From assembly GCA_002503055.1 (NCBI GenBank), contig DAQX01000022.1, positions 1 to 22,531 on the forward strand: DNA of 22,531 nucleotides, in the 5' to 3' direction. Positions within the stretch are counted from its first letter, which is position 1. Each line of letters starts with the position of its first letter. This DNA is from Euryarchaeota archaeon UBA86 (lineage in GTDB: Archaea; Thermoplasmatota; Poseidoniia; Poseidoniales; Thalassarchaeaceae). The position numbers and the translations under genes were made by a program. Below the pieces are notes generated by a model. It did no database searches, was not told where the DNA came from, and saw only the letters and a list, made by a program, of their open reading frames with translations. Of this stretch, positions 7,085 to 14,547 are shown one piece after another.

Positions 7085-7873
7085 ATGGATTCCGAGGCTT
7101 CCGAAGTCGGATCTGACCCGAGTCGAACGATTCTGTATGCTCAGGTTAGAGAAGGTAATCCGCAAATGTCGATAGATGAGGAAGACCGGCTCAGGCCTCT
7201 AAATTGGCCTGAATCAGGTGGCAAAGTGTACCTCGGCGATGTCGCTCAGGCCGCTCTGAGGGCTCTCGGGCCACACGACCCGCCTCGCTTTGCCGAATCA
7301 CCAGTCTTCGATGAGCAGAGATGGGTTCTCGTTTCTAGAGCCAATGAACTCACGATGACTATCACAAGTACCGCCTACTGGGGTTTTGGTCTGTTCAAGA
7401 GTTGTTTCATGAATCAAATTGAGATTAGAGGCCCTTATGGACTCAGGGCGAGATGTGTGCATGATATCGTGGCCTCTCTGGGACACAAACCATGGGAGCC
7501 TGCTAGAGTGAGTAAGTTTGAGTCAGTAACTGGGGCTAAGTTGGCAGAACATAGAGTTGCTTGGGAGGAGTTGGTCTCACGCGCGAGCGAGGGGATGAGC
7601 GAGGAGATTATCGAGCTTGAGGATGTAACAAGGCGACTAAGGGGGACAGATGAATCAATCGAAGGGATTCTAGATTCTGCAGAAACTGCACTCTACGAGG
7701 CTAGGATGGCTTTGGCAGACAGAAACGCCCCGGCTGTCGAGAGAGCGCTTGGAAGAGCCTATACAGCAATCGTCGAGGCAGATCCGAGTACGGAAGTTCG
7801 CTCATCTGAAATGCGAGCAAGTGAAGACCTGTTGTACGAGGTTCCGTTGGTGGATCTCTCTGAAGAAGAGTAA
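7085..7873 (+). CDS. Unrecognised 262-residue protein
   Basis: Codon use and composition match neighbouring genes, and the frame fills the space between two oppositely oriented genes, so I regard it as real. The sequence starts with an acidic stretch and has a central, probably folded part with RWVLVSRANELTMTITSTAYW and GFGLFKSCFMNQIEIRGP. Residues from about 165 to 235 look strongly helical, rich in Glu, Arg and Ala (EELVSRASEGMSEEIIELED, ALYEARMALADRN), and may form a helical hairpin or coiled coil. No signal peptide or membrane segment is seen. No catalytic motif is apparent and I assign no function. The ATG at 7166 (MSIDEEDRL) is an alternative start preceded by GAAGGT. Its stop codon TAA touches the stop of the Sec61-beta gene. 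Confidence 0.72.
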   Translation: MDSEASEVGSDPSRTILYAQVREGNPQMSIDEEDRLRPLNWPESGGKVYLGDVAQAALRALGPHDPPRFAESPVFDEQRWVLVSRANELTMTITSTAYWGFGLFKSCFMNQIEIRGPYGLRARCVHDIVASLGHKPWEPARVSKFESVTGAKLAEHRVAWEELVSRASEGMSEEIIELEDVTRRLRGTDESIEGILDSAETALYEARMALADRNAPAVERALGRAYTAIVEADPSTEVRSSEMRASEDLLYEVPLVDLSEEE

Positions 7874-8065
7874 TCAAAGTCCCAGAGTGGACCACATCCA
7901 GGACCATACTCCGTGTTGGGCGAGGTAGATTACTACGCTGAATGAGATACAAGCGAAGTAAATAGAGCCTTTTGAAATTTGAATTGCGTCCTCAGACTCC
8001 TCGTCGAAGTATCTGATCAAACCAGCTGCCTGCTGGATTCCACTGCCCTTCTTTTCCTTGGCCAT
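7874..8065 (-). CDS. secG: Preprotein translocase subunit Sec61-beta/SecG
   Basis: A 63-residue protein matching archaeal Sec61-beta in length and layout. It has a Lys/Gly-rich cytosolic start MAKEKKGSG, the conserved AAGLIRYFDEE segment at residues 13-23, a short linker, and a single membrane helix at about 33-52 (GSIYFACISFSVVIYLAQ), ending in a short Trp-rich tail outside. In the SecYE-beta channel it is the small non-essential subunit beside SecY. The ATG at 8063-8065 is preferred over an upstream in-frame start at 8077 because homologues begin with M-x-K-x-K-K; GGTAGGTG lies about nine bases upstream. A small unrecognised gene lies 55 bases upstream on the same strand. SecY and SecE are not in the window, as is usual in archaea. 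Confidence 0.85.
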   Translation of the reverse strand: MAKEKKGSGIQQAAGLIRYFDEESEDAIQISKGSIYFACISFSVVIYLAQHGVWSWMWSTLGL

Positions 8066-8120
8066 CGGGCGTCGCACCTACCTGCACTATTTCAAATCCA
8101 CGAGGAGTGAATTGCATACC

Positions 8121-8483
8121 TCAGGGGTCCAATGTCTCGATTAGGACGCATCCTTCATCCAGTTCTACTATTTTCGAAGCGGCACTCATAGCCGTATCGA
8201 TACAGGATGTCATCAAGATCTCTCTGCGCCGACCATTAATCCCTTCAAACACTAATCTGTGACTTAGACTGTCCAACACTTCCCGGTCAACAATCTGCCA
8301 GACCCAGCTGTCTCTCTCAATCGTCACTAGAGCCTCGACCGGTACTAGGGGACCCTGCTCTCTCCCCACCGCTCTTGCTCTATCAACCAGTTCCACCAAC
8401 TTCCGTGTAGCCCCATTCACATCGGTCGTTGTGGGTTCTTCATTTGTATTCGAAATTCTTCTTCTCAGTCTAGTCATGCGCAT
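8121..8483 (-). CDS. Unrecognised small protein upstream of secG
   Basis: A protein of about 120 residues starting at ATG 8481-8483 (MRMTRLRRRISNTNEEP); ATG 8477 is equally possible and a longer frame reaches 8534. After a basic, polar start it has a helical segment NGATRKLVELVDRARAVGREQG, then beta-rich LVPVEALVTIERDSWVWQIVDREVLD, a stretch HRLVFEGINGRRREILMT and the end KIVELDEGCVLIETLDP. No membrane segment, signal or catalytic motif is apparent and no family is recognised. It lies 55 bases upstream of secG on the same strand and could share its transcript. The divergent neighbour is the NSUN2-like methyltransferase, with about 150 bases between starts. Confidence 0.65.
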   Translation of the reverse strand: MRMTRLRRRISNTNEEPTTTDVNGATRKLVELVDRARAVGREQGPLVPVEALVTIERDSWVWQIVDREVLDSLSHRLVFEGINGRRREILMTSCIDTAMSAASKIVELDEGCVLIETLDP

Positions 8484-8552
8484 CCCATGCGGCACCGCCG
8501 CAAATCCGCAGCGATTCGCTGGAGGTTTAACCATTTACGGTGATGCTCGCAG

Positions 8553-8586
8553 AATTAAAGCGAAAACAGGACCCTATTGTTTTCGC
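8553..8586 (+). promoter_or_regulatory. Putative TATA element and 9-bp inverted repeat upstream of trm4
   Basis: AATTAAAG (8553-8560) resembles an archaeal TATA box. It runs into a perfect inverted repeat, GCGAAAACA (8560-8568) and TGTTTTCGC (8578-8586), with a nine-base spacer. A start site 25 bases or so after the TATA element would lie within the repeat, a suitable place for a repressor. The repeat is read directly; promoter and operator roles are inference. Confidence 0.4.
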
Positions 8587-8630
8587 CGGAGAGTCGTGCA
8601 ATTGATGTCTGCTGCTATCGCCGCCTGTGC

Positions 8631-10271
8631 ATGGGCAGTGAGATTCCTTGGGACGAGTTGGCGCGTGACAGCATCCTGCTCAAGGCTGTCTCTCACTGGA
8701 GGGATGATACTGAGGTCTGGCTCGAAGGTTCGTTCGATAGGCTCGCTGAGACAGTTAGAGTAAATCCTCTGAGAGCAGATAGTGAATGGACTGAGAATTG
8801 GTTGGAACAGAACGGAGCAGTTTGTATTCCATGGTTTACAGGCCGAGGCAGTGCGTGGACATTACCCTTCGAAAGAGGTGGCGCAGAGGGCGAAGTACGT
8901 GAAGTACTGAAGTCTCTGCACGAGACCGGTCGAGTAACTCGACAGGAAGCAGTCTCGATGCTCCCGGTGATTGCTCTAGGTGTAGAGTTGGGAGACATAG
9001 TTCTGGATATGTGTGCATCTCCTGGCTCTAAGACTACTCAGATTGCAGAGTGTCTTGGAGATAGTGGACTTGTGCTTGCAAATGAGGTTGTCAACTCGCG
9101 AGTCAATATGCTGGTGAGTAACTCGCATCGTCATGGCTCCTCTTGTATCGGAGTGGTCAACCACGACGGTAGGCACATGCCGATGGTTCCTGAATCCGGT
9201 TTTGACAGAGTACTAGTCGATGCCCCGTGCACTGGTTCAGGTACGACTCGCAAGAACCCGGATGTGTGGAGAAAGTGGCTTCCATCCGGTGGCAGGTCAC
9301 TACACGATCTGCAGGTTGACCTACTATCTCGAGCAGTTGCAATAACCAAGCCCAGCGGTAGAATAGTCTACGCGACCTGTTCGCTAGACCCGGTCGAAAA
9401 TGAAGCAGTTGTTGCCGAGACTCTTCGCAGAAATGGTCACCTGAAGTTGCTCGATGCATCCCAGTTAATACCCGGAGTACAGGGAGAGGCAGGTCGCTCA
9501 AACTGGCCGTCCCTAGGGGACGATGGTCAACCAACAGATGAGTCGTTTGCTGAATCCATGTTGCCGCCTACAGAAGAGAGAATTTCATCAATCCTTAATC
9601 GGTGCATGCGAATATGGAATGACAGAGTGGATGCAGGCGGATTCTTCCTAGCCGTGCTGGAGAAATCTGCTGATTCTCCATCCAAGAAAAAGCCTGCAGA
9701 GCACACGCTGCAACCTGACGAAGTTAGTCCTGACCCTCACGACTCTCCTAAGCCGCTCCCCAAGGAGCTTGTCGAGAGTCTTAGTAAGCAGTGGGGCGCT
9801 ATGCCCGATGAACTGTGGATTAGGGGTAAGAGAGTCCTGCTCTCAACACCACAGGCGAGGATGGTTTGGGAATCCGAGCGTAGCCGTAAGGCAGGTCGCG
9901 TGAGAATACCTGGAGGACGATGGCGTCCTCTGCGACTTATGCATCTAGGACTGAAGGCAGCGCTTCTGAGAAAGGGTGAGTTTGATCGTATTGTAGCCGG
10001 AGCTTCTCAAAGACTTGGGGCGGAGCTGCCCAGAGTCTCTACCATGATTGGCTCGGGGCTGATTGACGAGTTGTTGAGTAGTGGCGAAGCGATGATTCCC
10101 GAAACTGGAATGGAAGAATCTGCCGGCGGCCGAATCCTAATCGACTCCAAGAACGGAACCTGTATTCCTGTATGGGTTGGGTCTCGCCTGAGTCTAATGC
10201 TGGCAGATTCTGAACGTAGAATACTGTGCATGCAGAGAGGTTTGCAAATCAAAAGTGCAGAAGAAGAATAG
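8631..10271 (+). CDS. trm4: tRNA/RNA (cytosine-5)-methyltransferase, NSUN2/Trm4-like
   Basis: A 546-residue NOL1/NOP2/Sun-family RNA m5C methyltransferase. SAM-binding motif I is DMCASPGSKT (126-135), preceded by VTRQEAVSMLP (102-112), which is nearly the same as the ISRQEAVSMIP block of human NSUN2. Motif IV DAPCTGSGTTRKNP (197-210) holds the release cysteine C200, and motif VI YATCSLDPVENEA (247-259) holds the catalytic cysteine C250. From about residue 385 a further domain begins (LPKELVESLSKQWG, LRLMHLGLKAALLRKGEF, and a final IPVWVGSRLSLMLADSERR) that parallels the C-terminal region of eukaryotic Trm4/NSUN2. The expected product is m5C in tRNA. ATG 8631 is preferred over an in-frame TTG at 8577, which falls in the upstream inverted repeat. 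The Lrp gene follows about 90 bases later. Confidence 0.88.
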   Translation: MGSEIPWDELARDSILLKAVSHWRDDTEVWLEGSFDRLAETVRVNPLRADSEWTENWLEQNGAVCIPWFTGRGSAWTLPFERGGAEGEVREVLKSLHETGRVTRQEAVSMLPVIALGVELGDIVLDMCASPGSKTTQIAECLGDSGLVLANEVVNSRVNMLVSNSHRHGSSCIGVVNHDGRHMPMVPESGFDRVLVDAPCTGSGTTRKNPDVWRKWLPSGGRSLHDLQVDLLSRAVAITKPSGRIVYATCSLDPVENEAVVAETLRRNGHLKLLDASQLIPGVQGEAGRSNWPSLGDDGQPTDESFAESMLPPTEERISSILNRCMRIWNDRVDAGGFFLAVLEKSADSPSKKKPAEHTLQPDEVSPDPHDSPKPLPKELVESLSKQWGAMPDELWIRGKRVLLSTPQARMVWESERSRKAGRVRIPGGRWRPLRLMHLGLKAALLRKGEFDRIVAGASQRLGAELPRVSTMIGSGLIDELLSSGEAMIPETGMEESAGGRILIDSKNGTCIPVWVGSRLSLMLADSERRILCMQRGLQIKSAEEE

Positions 10272-10361
10272 CTTCTGAAGTTGAACGCATGGATACATCA
10301 TTTGCCAAAGTCTTGGCATATGTTCAATAGCCTGCTGTCGAAATACTCAGTTCCCGGTGGA

Positions 10362-10811
10362 ATGATGCTAGACGAGACAGACCGACGAATTATCTCAGTG
10401 CTTCAGACTGATGCTCGCGCATCGATGCGAAGTATTGCTGAGAAGGCGGGAGTTTCTCTAGGAACTGTTAGCAATCGTGTACACAGATTGGAAGATACTG
10501 GGGTGATTCGTGGCTATACTGTTCAGTTAAATCCTGAATTATCTGGTTGGGAGTTGACGGTTGTCATCGGACTTAGGATTCAGAAGGGGCGTCTTATTGA
10601 GATTCAAGAGAAGATTGCTCAAGACAACCGTATCTACAGTGCCTACGATGTTACCGGCGAGTTCGACTCGATGGTTATCGCTAGGGCCAAAGATAGGAGA
10701 GACCTAGATGACCTCACAAAGAATGTGATTTCAATCGACGGCGTCGAGAGTTCGGTAACTCATCTTGTTCTGAACACGGTCAAAGAGAGCTCTACTGTAA
10801 TCCCTGAGTAA
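10362..10811 (+). CDS. Lrp/AsnC-family transcriptional regulator
   Basis: A 149-residue regulator. The N-terminal winged helix-turn-helix spans residues about 3-50 (LDETDRRIISVLQTDARASM, IAEKAGVSLGTVSNRVHRLE, then GVIRGYTVQLN). A RAM-type ligand-binding/oligomerisation domain follows, with VVIGLRIQKGRL, the YDVTGEFDSMVIARAKD core and DGVESSVTHLVLN near the end. Lrp/AsnC proteins form dimers or octamers and regulate amino acid or central metabolism. The ATG at 10362 is preferred because GGTGG lies just upstream and the HTH then starts at the usual position; the frame can be extended back to a TTG at 10281, which seems spurious. The stop TAA directly abuts the stop of the opposing Toprim gene. 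Confidence 0.88.
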   Translation: MMLDETDRRIISVLQTDARASMRSIAEKAGVSLGTVSNRVHRLEDTGVIRGYTVQLNPELSGWELTVVIGLRIQKGRLIEIQEKIAQDNRIYSAYDVTGEFDSMVIARAKDRRDLDDLTKNVISIDGVESSVTHLVLNTVKESSTVIPE

Positions 10812-11333
10812 TTACTCCGGATCATCAAGGAATTCCTCAATCAGAGGATTCAGGTTCCGTGAGTGAGGGGCTAGTGCCTCTATGGTCCTAGACTCTGGTT
10901 TCATTACTCTCAGAAGTACTGTCCGCAGTTCCTCATCGACTGGCATATCCATTGCCATTAATTGTTCTCTGAGTACGGTCTGAAGTCTGCCTCCAGTCCT
11001 GTCCCAATCCATCAGTAAAATCAGAGCTGGGCCTTTGTCGACAATGTTGCGAGTTCCGTAATTTTCATACAGATATGCAACTAATTTCGACCTATCCCAG
11101 CCCCTGTTTACTTTCTCGATTATACCTGTGAATCCCAGTTCTCTTAGTGCCTTCTCATCTCTCAATCCTTCGACTAGAATCGGACAGTTGGGATTGCCCT
11201 TTCCAAAACGATTCCTTTTGATACATGTAGCGATGGCTTTGGCGGCGGCTCGGAAACGTATCTCTCTATCTGGTGGACCCACTCTACGAGTCCGATTATC
11301 GCCCCTATCTCCAAGTCCTTCTTTCTGAGGCAT
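10812..11333 (-). CDS. Small Toprim-domain protein
   Basis: A 173-residue protein with a stand-alone Toprim core: the acidic strand-end motif PILVEGLRDEKALRELGF (51-68) with Glu55, and the second motif LILLMDWDRTGGRL (104-117) with Asp109 and Asp111. The Asp/Glu set matches metal-binding Toprim proteins such as DnaG-type primases, RNase M5 and OLD nucleases. Length and order best fit the archaeal small Toprim group annotated as RNase M5/primase-like, whose role is unclear. A basic N-terminus (residues 1-45, with RFRAAAKAIATCIKRNRF) could bind nucleic acid. ATG 11331-11333 is chosen over the GTG at 11342 because AGGTG lies seven bases upstream. It is convergent with the Lrp gene with no spacing. 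Confidence 0.82.
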   Translation of the reverse strand: MPQKEGLGDRGDNRTRRVGPPDREIRFRAAAKAIATCIKRNRFGKGNPNCPILVEGLRDEKALRELGFTGIIEKVNRGWDRSKLVAYLYENYGTRNIVDKGPALILLMDWDRTGGRLQTVLREQLMAMDMPVDEELRTVLLRVMKPESRTIEALAPHSRNLNPLIEEFLDDPE

Positions 11334-11434
11334 CTTAGACACCTATGGTAGGGGCGACATGGTTCGATTTGAGTTCGATTCAGAGGTCATGTGAATAATC
11401 CTCAGGGGGATGTTCTCTTGAACTCGCTGATTGA

Positions 11435-11485
11435 GTATTTTGCTTGGCCTCCTAGGGTAGTAATTCCGCGATACTTATGAGGGGG
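11435..11485 (+). promoter_or_regulatory. Candidate promoter and ribosome binding site of the cox operon
   Basis: The 147 bases before coxB hold a TATA-like GTATTTTG (11435-11442) and a second AT-rich ATACTTAT (11470-11478). A GAGGGGG stretch (11479-11485) sits five bases before the GTG start at 11490 and looks like a ribosome binding site. No other gene start is in this gap, so a promoter for the four cox genes must lie here or in the divergent Toprim gene. Element choice is uncertain. Confidence 0.3.
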
Positions 11486-11489
11486 TTTC

Positions 11490-12224
11490 GTGCGCATTAC
11501 ATTACGGGATAGGATGTCTGGCGTAACACCTCTATTCGATGCTATCTGGGATGACTACATGTTCTGGTCGATACTTGTAGGCGCCTTCTCCTTCGGTTGG
11601 CTGTATCATCACACCTACTACTACCGCGCTAAGGAAGGAGAGAGTCCCAACATCGATAATCTAGAAGTCGGTGTTTTTCCCAAGGAATATGACAATTTCA
11701 AACTTGAAGTTACATGGACTGTTCTACCATTCATTCTCATCGTCTGGTTGACCTACATCTCATGGGCACCGCTAGATGCTGTTTGGAGTCAGACTGGTCC
11801 AGACGGTTACCACGGCAGCGTGTGTGAAGATGGTCAATCTTCCAACAATTTCATCGACGCGAGTGGGTATGTCAGATCTGAATGCTACCACGAGATTGGT
11901 ATTGAGGGGCAGCAGTGGTTCTGGGAATTTGACTGCTATGGCCTATCCGAAGAATTGTGCGCTACGGACTATGCTACAGTCGAAGGTGAGCTGAAGCCTC
12001 ACCTGATTCTAAAGGCCGGTGAGACATATCTCGCAGAGATGACCTCAATCGATGTCACTCATGCTGTCAAGAATACCGAGTTCGGGATGATGGAGGATGT
12101 CGTCCCTGGTCAGACTGCCTACCTTTGGATGCCTGCTGTTGAGGATACTTCTTTCCTAATGCTATGTGCTGAGTACTGTGGCGACAACCACGCATACATG
12201 GTAGCACAGATTACTGTGGAGTGA
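11490..12224 (+). CDS. coxB: Cytochrome c oxidase subunit II
   Basis: A 244-residue subunit II with two N-terminal membrane helices (about 22-42 and 74-92) and an extracytoplasmic cupredoxin domain. The CuA site is complete: His191 (DVTHAVKN), Cys226, Glu228, Cys230, His234 and Met237 in CAEYCGDNHAYM. The aromatic electron-entry patch appears as QQWFWEFD (141-148). The domain takes electrons from an external donor and passes them to haem a in subunit I. Four extra cysteines (112, 132, 149, 157) lie between the second helix and the CuA core and may form disulfides. No fused cytochrome c is present. The GTG start is supported by GAGGGGG; an in-frame ATG at 11514 is an alternative. It is the first gene of a coxBACD operon. 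Confidence 0.93.
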   Translation: MRITLRDRMSGVTPLFDAIWDDYMFWSILVGAFSFGWLYHHTYYYRAKEGESPNIDNLEVGVFPKEYDNFKLEVTWTVLPFILIVWLTYISWAPLDAVWSQTGPDGYHGSVCEDGQSSNNFIDASGYVRSECYHEIGIEGQQWFWEFDCYGLSEELCATDYATVEGELKPHLILKAGETYLAEMTSIDVTHAVKNTEFGMMEDVVPGQTAYLWMPAVEDTSFLMLCAEYCGDNHAYMVAQITVE

Positions 12225-12231
12225 TTGAACC

Positions 12232-14547
12232 ATGAATAATTCAACTTCGCGCAGACTGGCTTTGTTGGCTATACTCGCTATAGCCATGGTCGTAGTTCCT
12301 GCTGTTACTTCTCTTCCAGCGGGTATTGCTGGTGTCAAGGATTCGGGGTGTAACTGTCACGGTACCGAGGCAGATTCCTCAGTAACTGCTTCCATCACTG
12401 GCTTACCTGAGACATATAACGCATCAGAGACCTATGCGGTCACTGTCTCGTTCTCTGGTGGACCAAGTACAGACGGTAACATGAACCTAGGGGGATTCAA
12501 TCTCTGGGCGAGTGATGGTACATTCTCAACCGTAGATGACTCTACACAGTTGTGGGGCCCTTCTGAGGCTAGTCATACCGAATCAGGCAATGATCAAAGG
12601 AGTTGGACTGTAGACTGGACTGCTCCAGAAAGTGGGGCCAATGTCAATTTTATTCTGCATGTGAACTCAGTCAATGGTAACGAGGGTAATGGCGGATCTA
12701 GCGGAGATATGTGGAATCGTGCTGATGTTACAGTACTAGGTTTCGGAGACGCTCCTCTTCCTGAGGTTGACCCATTCAAGGTTCTAGCAACTCTTGTTGT
12801 AATCTCAGGTGTGATGTTGTCTATTGTCGTCCTGTACATCTTCTACAGAAAGAATCCTGACAGTTTCGATTGGGAGAATTTCTCTCCTTGGATTTCAGAG
12901 TGGTTAACCAGTACCGATCACAAGAAAATCGGAACTCTGTACTTCGTGCAAGGTCTATTCTTCCTTGGCGTCGGCGGAATCATGGCCTTGATGATAAGGA
13001 TGCAGCTTGCAGTACCTGGTAACGACTTCATCTCACAGGACTACTACAACCAGTTCTTCACCCTACACGGAACCACGATGATTTTCCTAGCGGCAATGCC
13101 TCTGATTAATGGCTTTGCCAACTGGATGGTCCCTCTACAAATTGGTGCCCCAGATTTGGCGTTCCCACGCCTGAACGCAATGTCGTTCTGGCTGCAGCCG
13201 GTCGCTGCCCTACTAATTTTCACAGGGGTGTTCAGCGGCCAAGGTGCAGATACGGGATGGACTGGTTATGCTCCATATGTGGTGACTGAAACCACTCACT
13301 CCGGCGTTAGCATGTGGGCAGCCGGGCAACTGATGCTGGTTGCATCTTCCACTCTGACCGGAATCAACTTCCTGACAACAATGGCAGTGATGCGGGCCCC
13401 TGGCATGGGATGGTTCCAGATGCCACTTTTCACATGGTCTATTCTAGTTGCCAACCTGATGCTTTTCCTTTCCATACCTGCTTTCGGAGTTGGTCTGATT
13501 CAAGTCTATCTTGATCGTACGATAGGTACGGCGTTCTATGATGTCGCTTCAGGAGGGGATCCGTTACTGTGGTCTCATCTATTCTGGTACTTTGGACACC
13601 CTGAGGTATACGTCGTTATCGTACCTGCATTCGGTGTGATTTCTGAAGTCATCGCTACCAGTGCACGAAGGTCAATCTTTGGCTACAAATCAATGGTTTA
13701 CGCTATGGCCGGAATCGGCCTAGTTTCTTTCATCGTTTACGGCCACCACATGTTCACATCGGGAATGTCGCCTACACTCAGATTCATCACAATGCTGACT
13801 ACGATGCTGGTAGCAGTACCTACAGGAATCAAGATATTCAATTGGCTCAAGACGATGCATGGTGGTTCCCTGGTCTACAGGACTCACACTCTGTGGACAC
13901 TTGGCTTCCTAGTGACTTTCACTTTGGGTGGAATATCTGGTATGTTCTTCCCGTCAATGGGAATGGATGTGCACCTGCATGAGACCTACTTCGTAGTCGC
14001 TCACTTCCACTATGTTCTAGTCGGCGGTACCGTGTTCGGATTCTTCGCCGCGATTTACTACTGGTACCCCAAGATGACTGGAAGAATGCTCGATGAGAGA
14101 TTGGGTGTTCTACACTTCCTTACTGCATTCATCTCCTACAACGCTCTGTTCTGGCCTATGCACAGACTGGGAGTAGTCGGAATGATTCGTAGGACTCATA
14201 CTTACTACATCACTACTGATGATTTCAACGCCCTACCAGAATGGGCTGCAGATTGGAACATGCTGATTTCGATGTCAGCATTCCTCTTCTTTGCTAGCAA
14301 CCTGATTATGGTTTACAACATGATCAAGTCTCTAATCAGAGGAGACAAGGCCCCTGCCGACCCATGGGGAGGTTGGTCCTTCGAGTGGATGACTGCATCC
14401 CCTCCTCCTACTCCGAGTTTCGATCCACACAATCTACCTGAGCTCAAGGATGCTAACGAACATGTAGCAAATGAGCCGGGGATATTTGGTCAGATATTCC
14501 GCAGATTAATGGTGTCAGATGATGCAGCAGAGGAGGAATCACATTGA
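12232..14547 (+). CDS. coxA: Cytochrome c oxidase subunit I with N-terminal secreted-type domain fusion
   Basis: A 771-residue subunit I, about 200 residues longer than usual. Residues 1-28 look like a signal peptide. Residues 35-170 form a beta-rich domain with a GCNCHGTE motif (39-46) and a layout resembling Reeler/choice-of-anchor domains. A helix at about 183-205 leads to the oxidase core from STDHKKIGTLYF (227). Metal ligands are all present: His279 (low-spin haem), His456 with Tyr460 in GHPEVY (CuB and cross-linked Tyr), His505/His506, His591 (high-spin haem) and His593. Glu458 and Lys534 in PTGIKIFNW indicate an A-type oxygen reductase with D- and K-channel features. The ATG follows coxB by seven bases with GGAG upstream. 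The fusion is read as one uninterrupted frame. Confidence 0.93.
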   Translation: MNNSTSRRLALLAILAIAMVVVPAVTSLPAGIAGVKDSGCNCHGTEADSSVTASITGLPETYNASETYAVTVSFSGGPSTDGNMNLGGFNLWASDGTFSTVDDSTQLWGPSEASHTESGNDQRSWTVDWTAPESGANVNFILHVNSVNGNEGNGGSSGDMWNRADVTVLGFGDAPLPEVDPFKVLATLVVISGVMLSIVVLYIFYRKNPDSFDWENFSPWISEWLTSTDHKKIGTLYFVQGLFFLGVGGIMALMIRMQLAVPGNDFISQDYYNQFFTLHGTTMIFLAAMPLINGFANWMVPLQIGAPDLAFPRLNAMSFWLQPVAALLIFTGVFSGQGADTGWTGYAPYVVTETTHSGVSMWAAGQLMLVASSTLTGINFLTTMAVMRAPGMGWFQMPLFTWSILVANLMLFLSIPAFGVGLIQVYLDRTIGTAFYDVASGGDPLLWSHLFWYFGHPEVYVVIVPAFGVISEVIATSARRSIFGYKSMVYAMAGIGLVSFIVYGHHMFTSGMSPTLRFITMLTTMLVAVPTGIKIFNWLKTMHGGSLVYRTHTLWTLGFLVTFTLGGISGMFFPSMGMDVHLHETYFVVAHFHYVLVGGTVFGFFAAIYYWYPKMTGRMLDERLGVLHFLTAFISYNALFWPMHRLGVVGMIRRTHTYYITTDDFNALPEWAADWNMLISMSAFLFFASNLIMVYNMIKSLIRGDKAPADPWGGWSFEWMTASPPPTPSFDPHNLPELKDANEHVANEPGIFGQIFRRLMVSDDAAEEESH
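14531..14546 (+). promoter_or_regulatory. Strong ribosome binding site fixing the TTG start of coxC
   Basis: AGGAGGA at 14531-14537 is followed by six bases and a TTG. The TTG overlaps the coxA stop as TTGA. The spacing and strength of this site support translation from TTG, coupled to termination of coxA, rather than from a downstream ATG. Confidence 0.7.

Noticed and set aside
6865..7175. Plus-strand Cys-containing frames over the small minus-strand gene
   Set aside because: Composition is less protein-like, one runs into the start of the next gene in another frame, and the minus frame has the abutting-stop arrangement.
12346..12363. Classical haem c binding site in the CoxA extension
   Set aside because: The motif is CNCH, one residue short of CxxCH, so covalent haem cannot be claimed.
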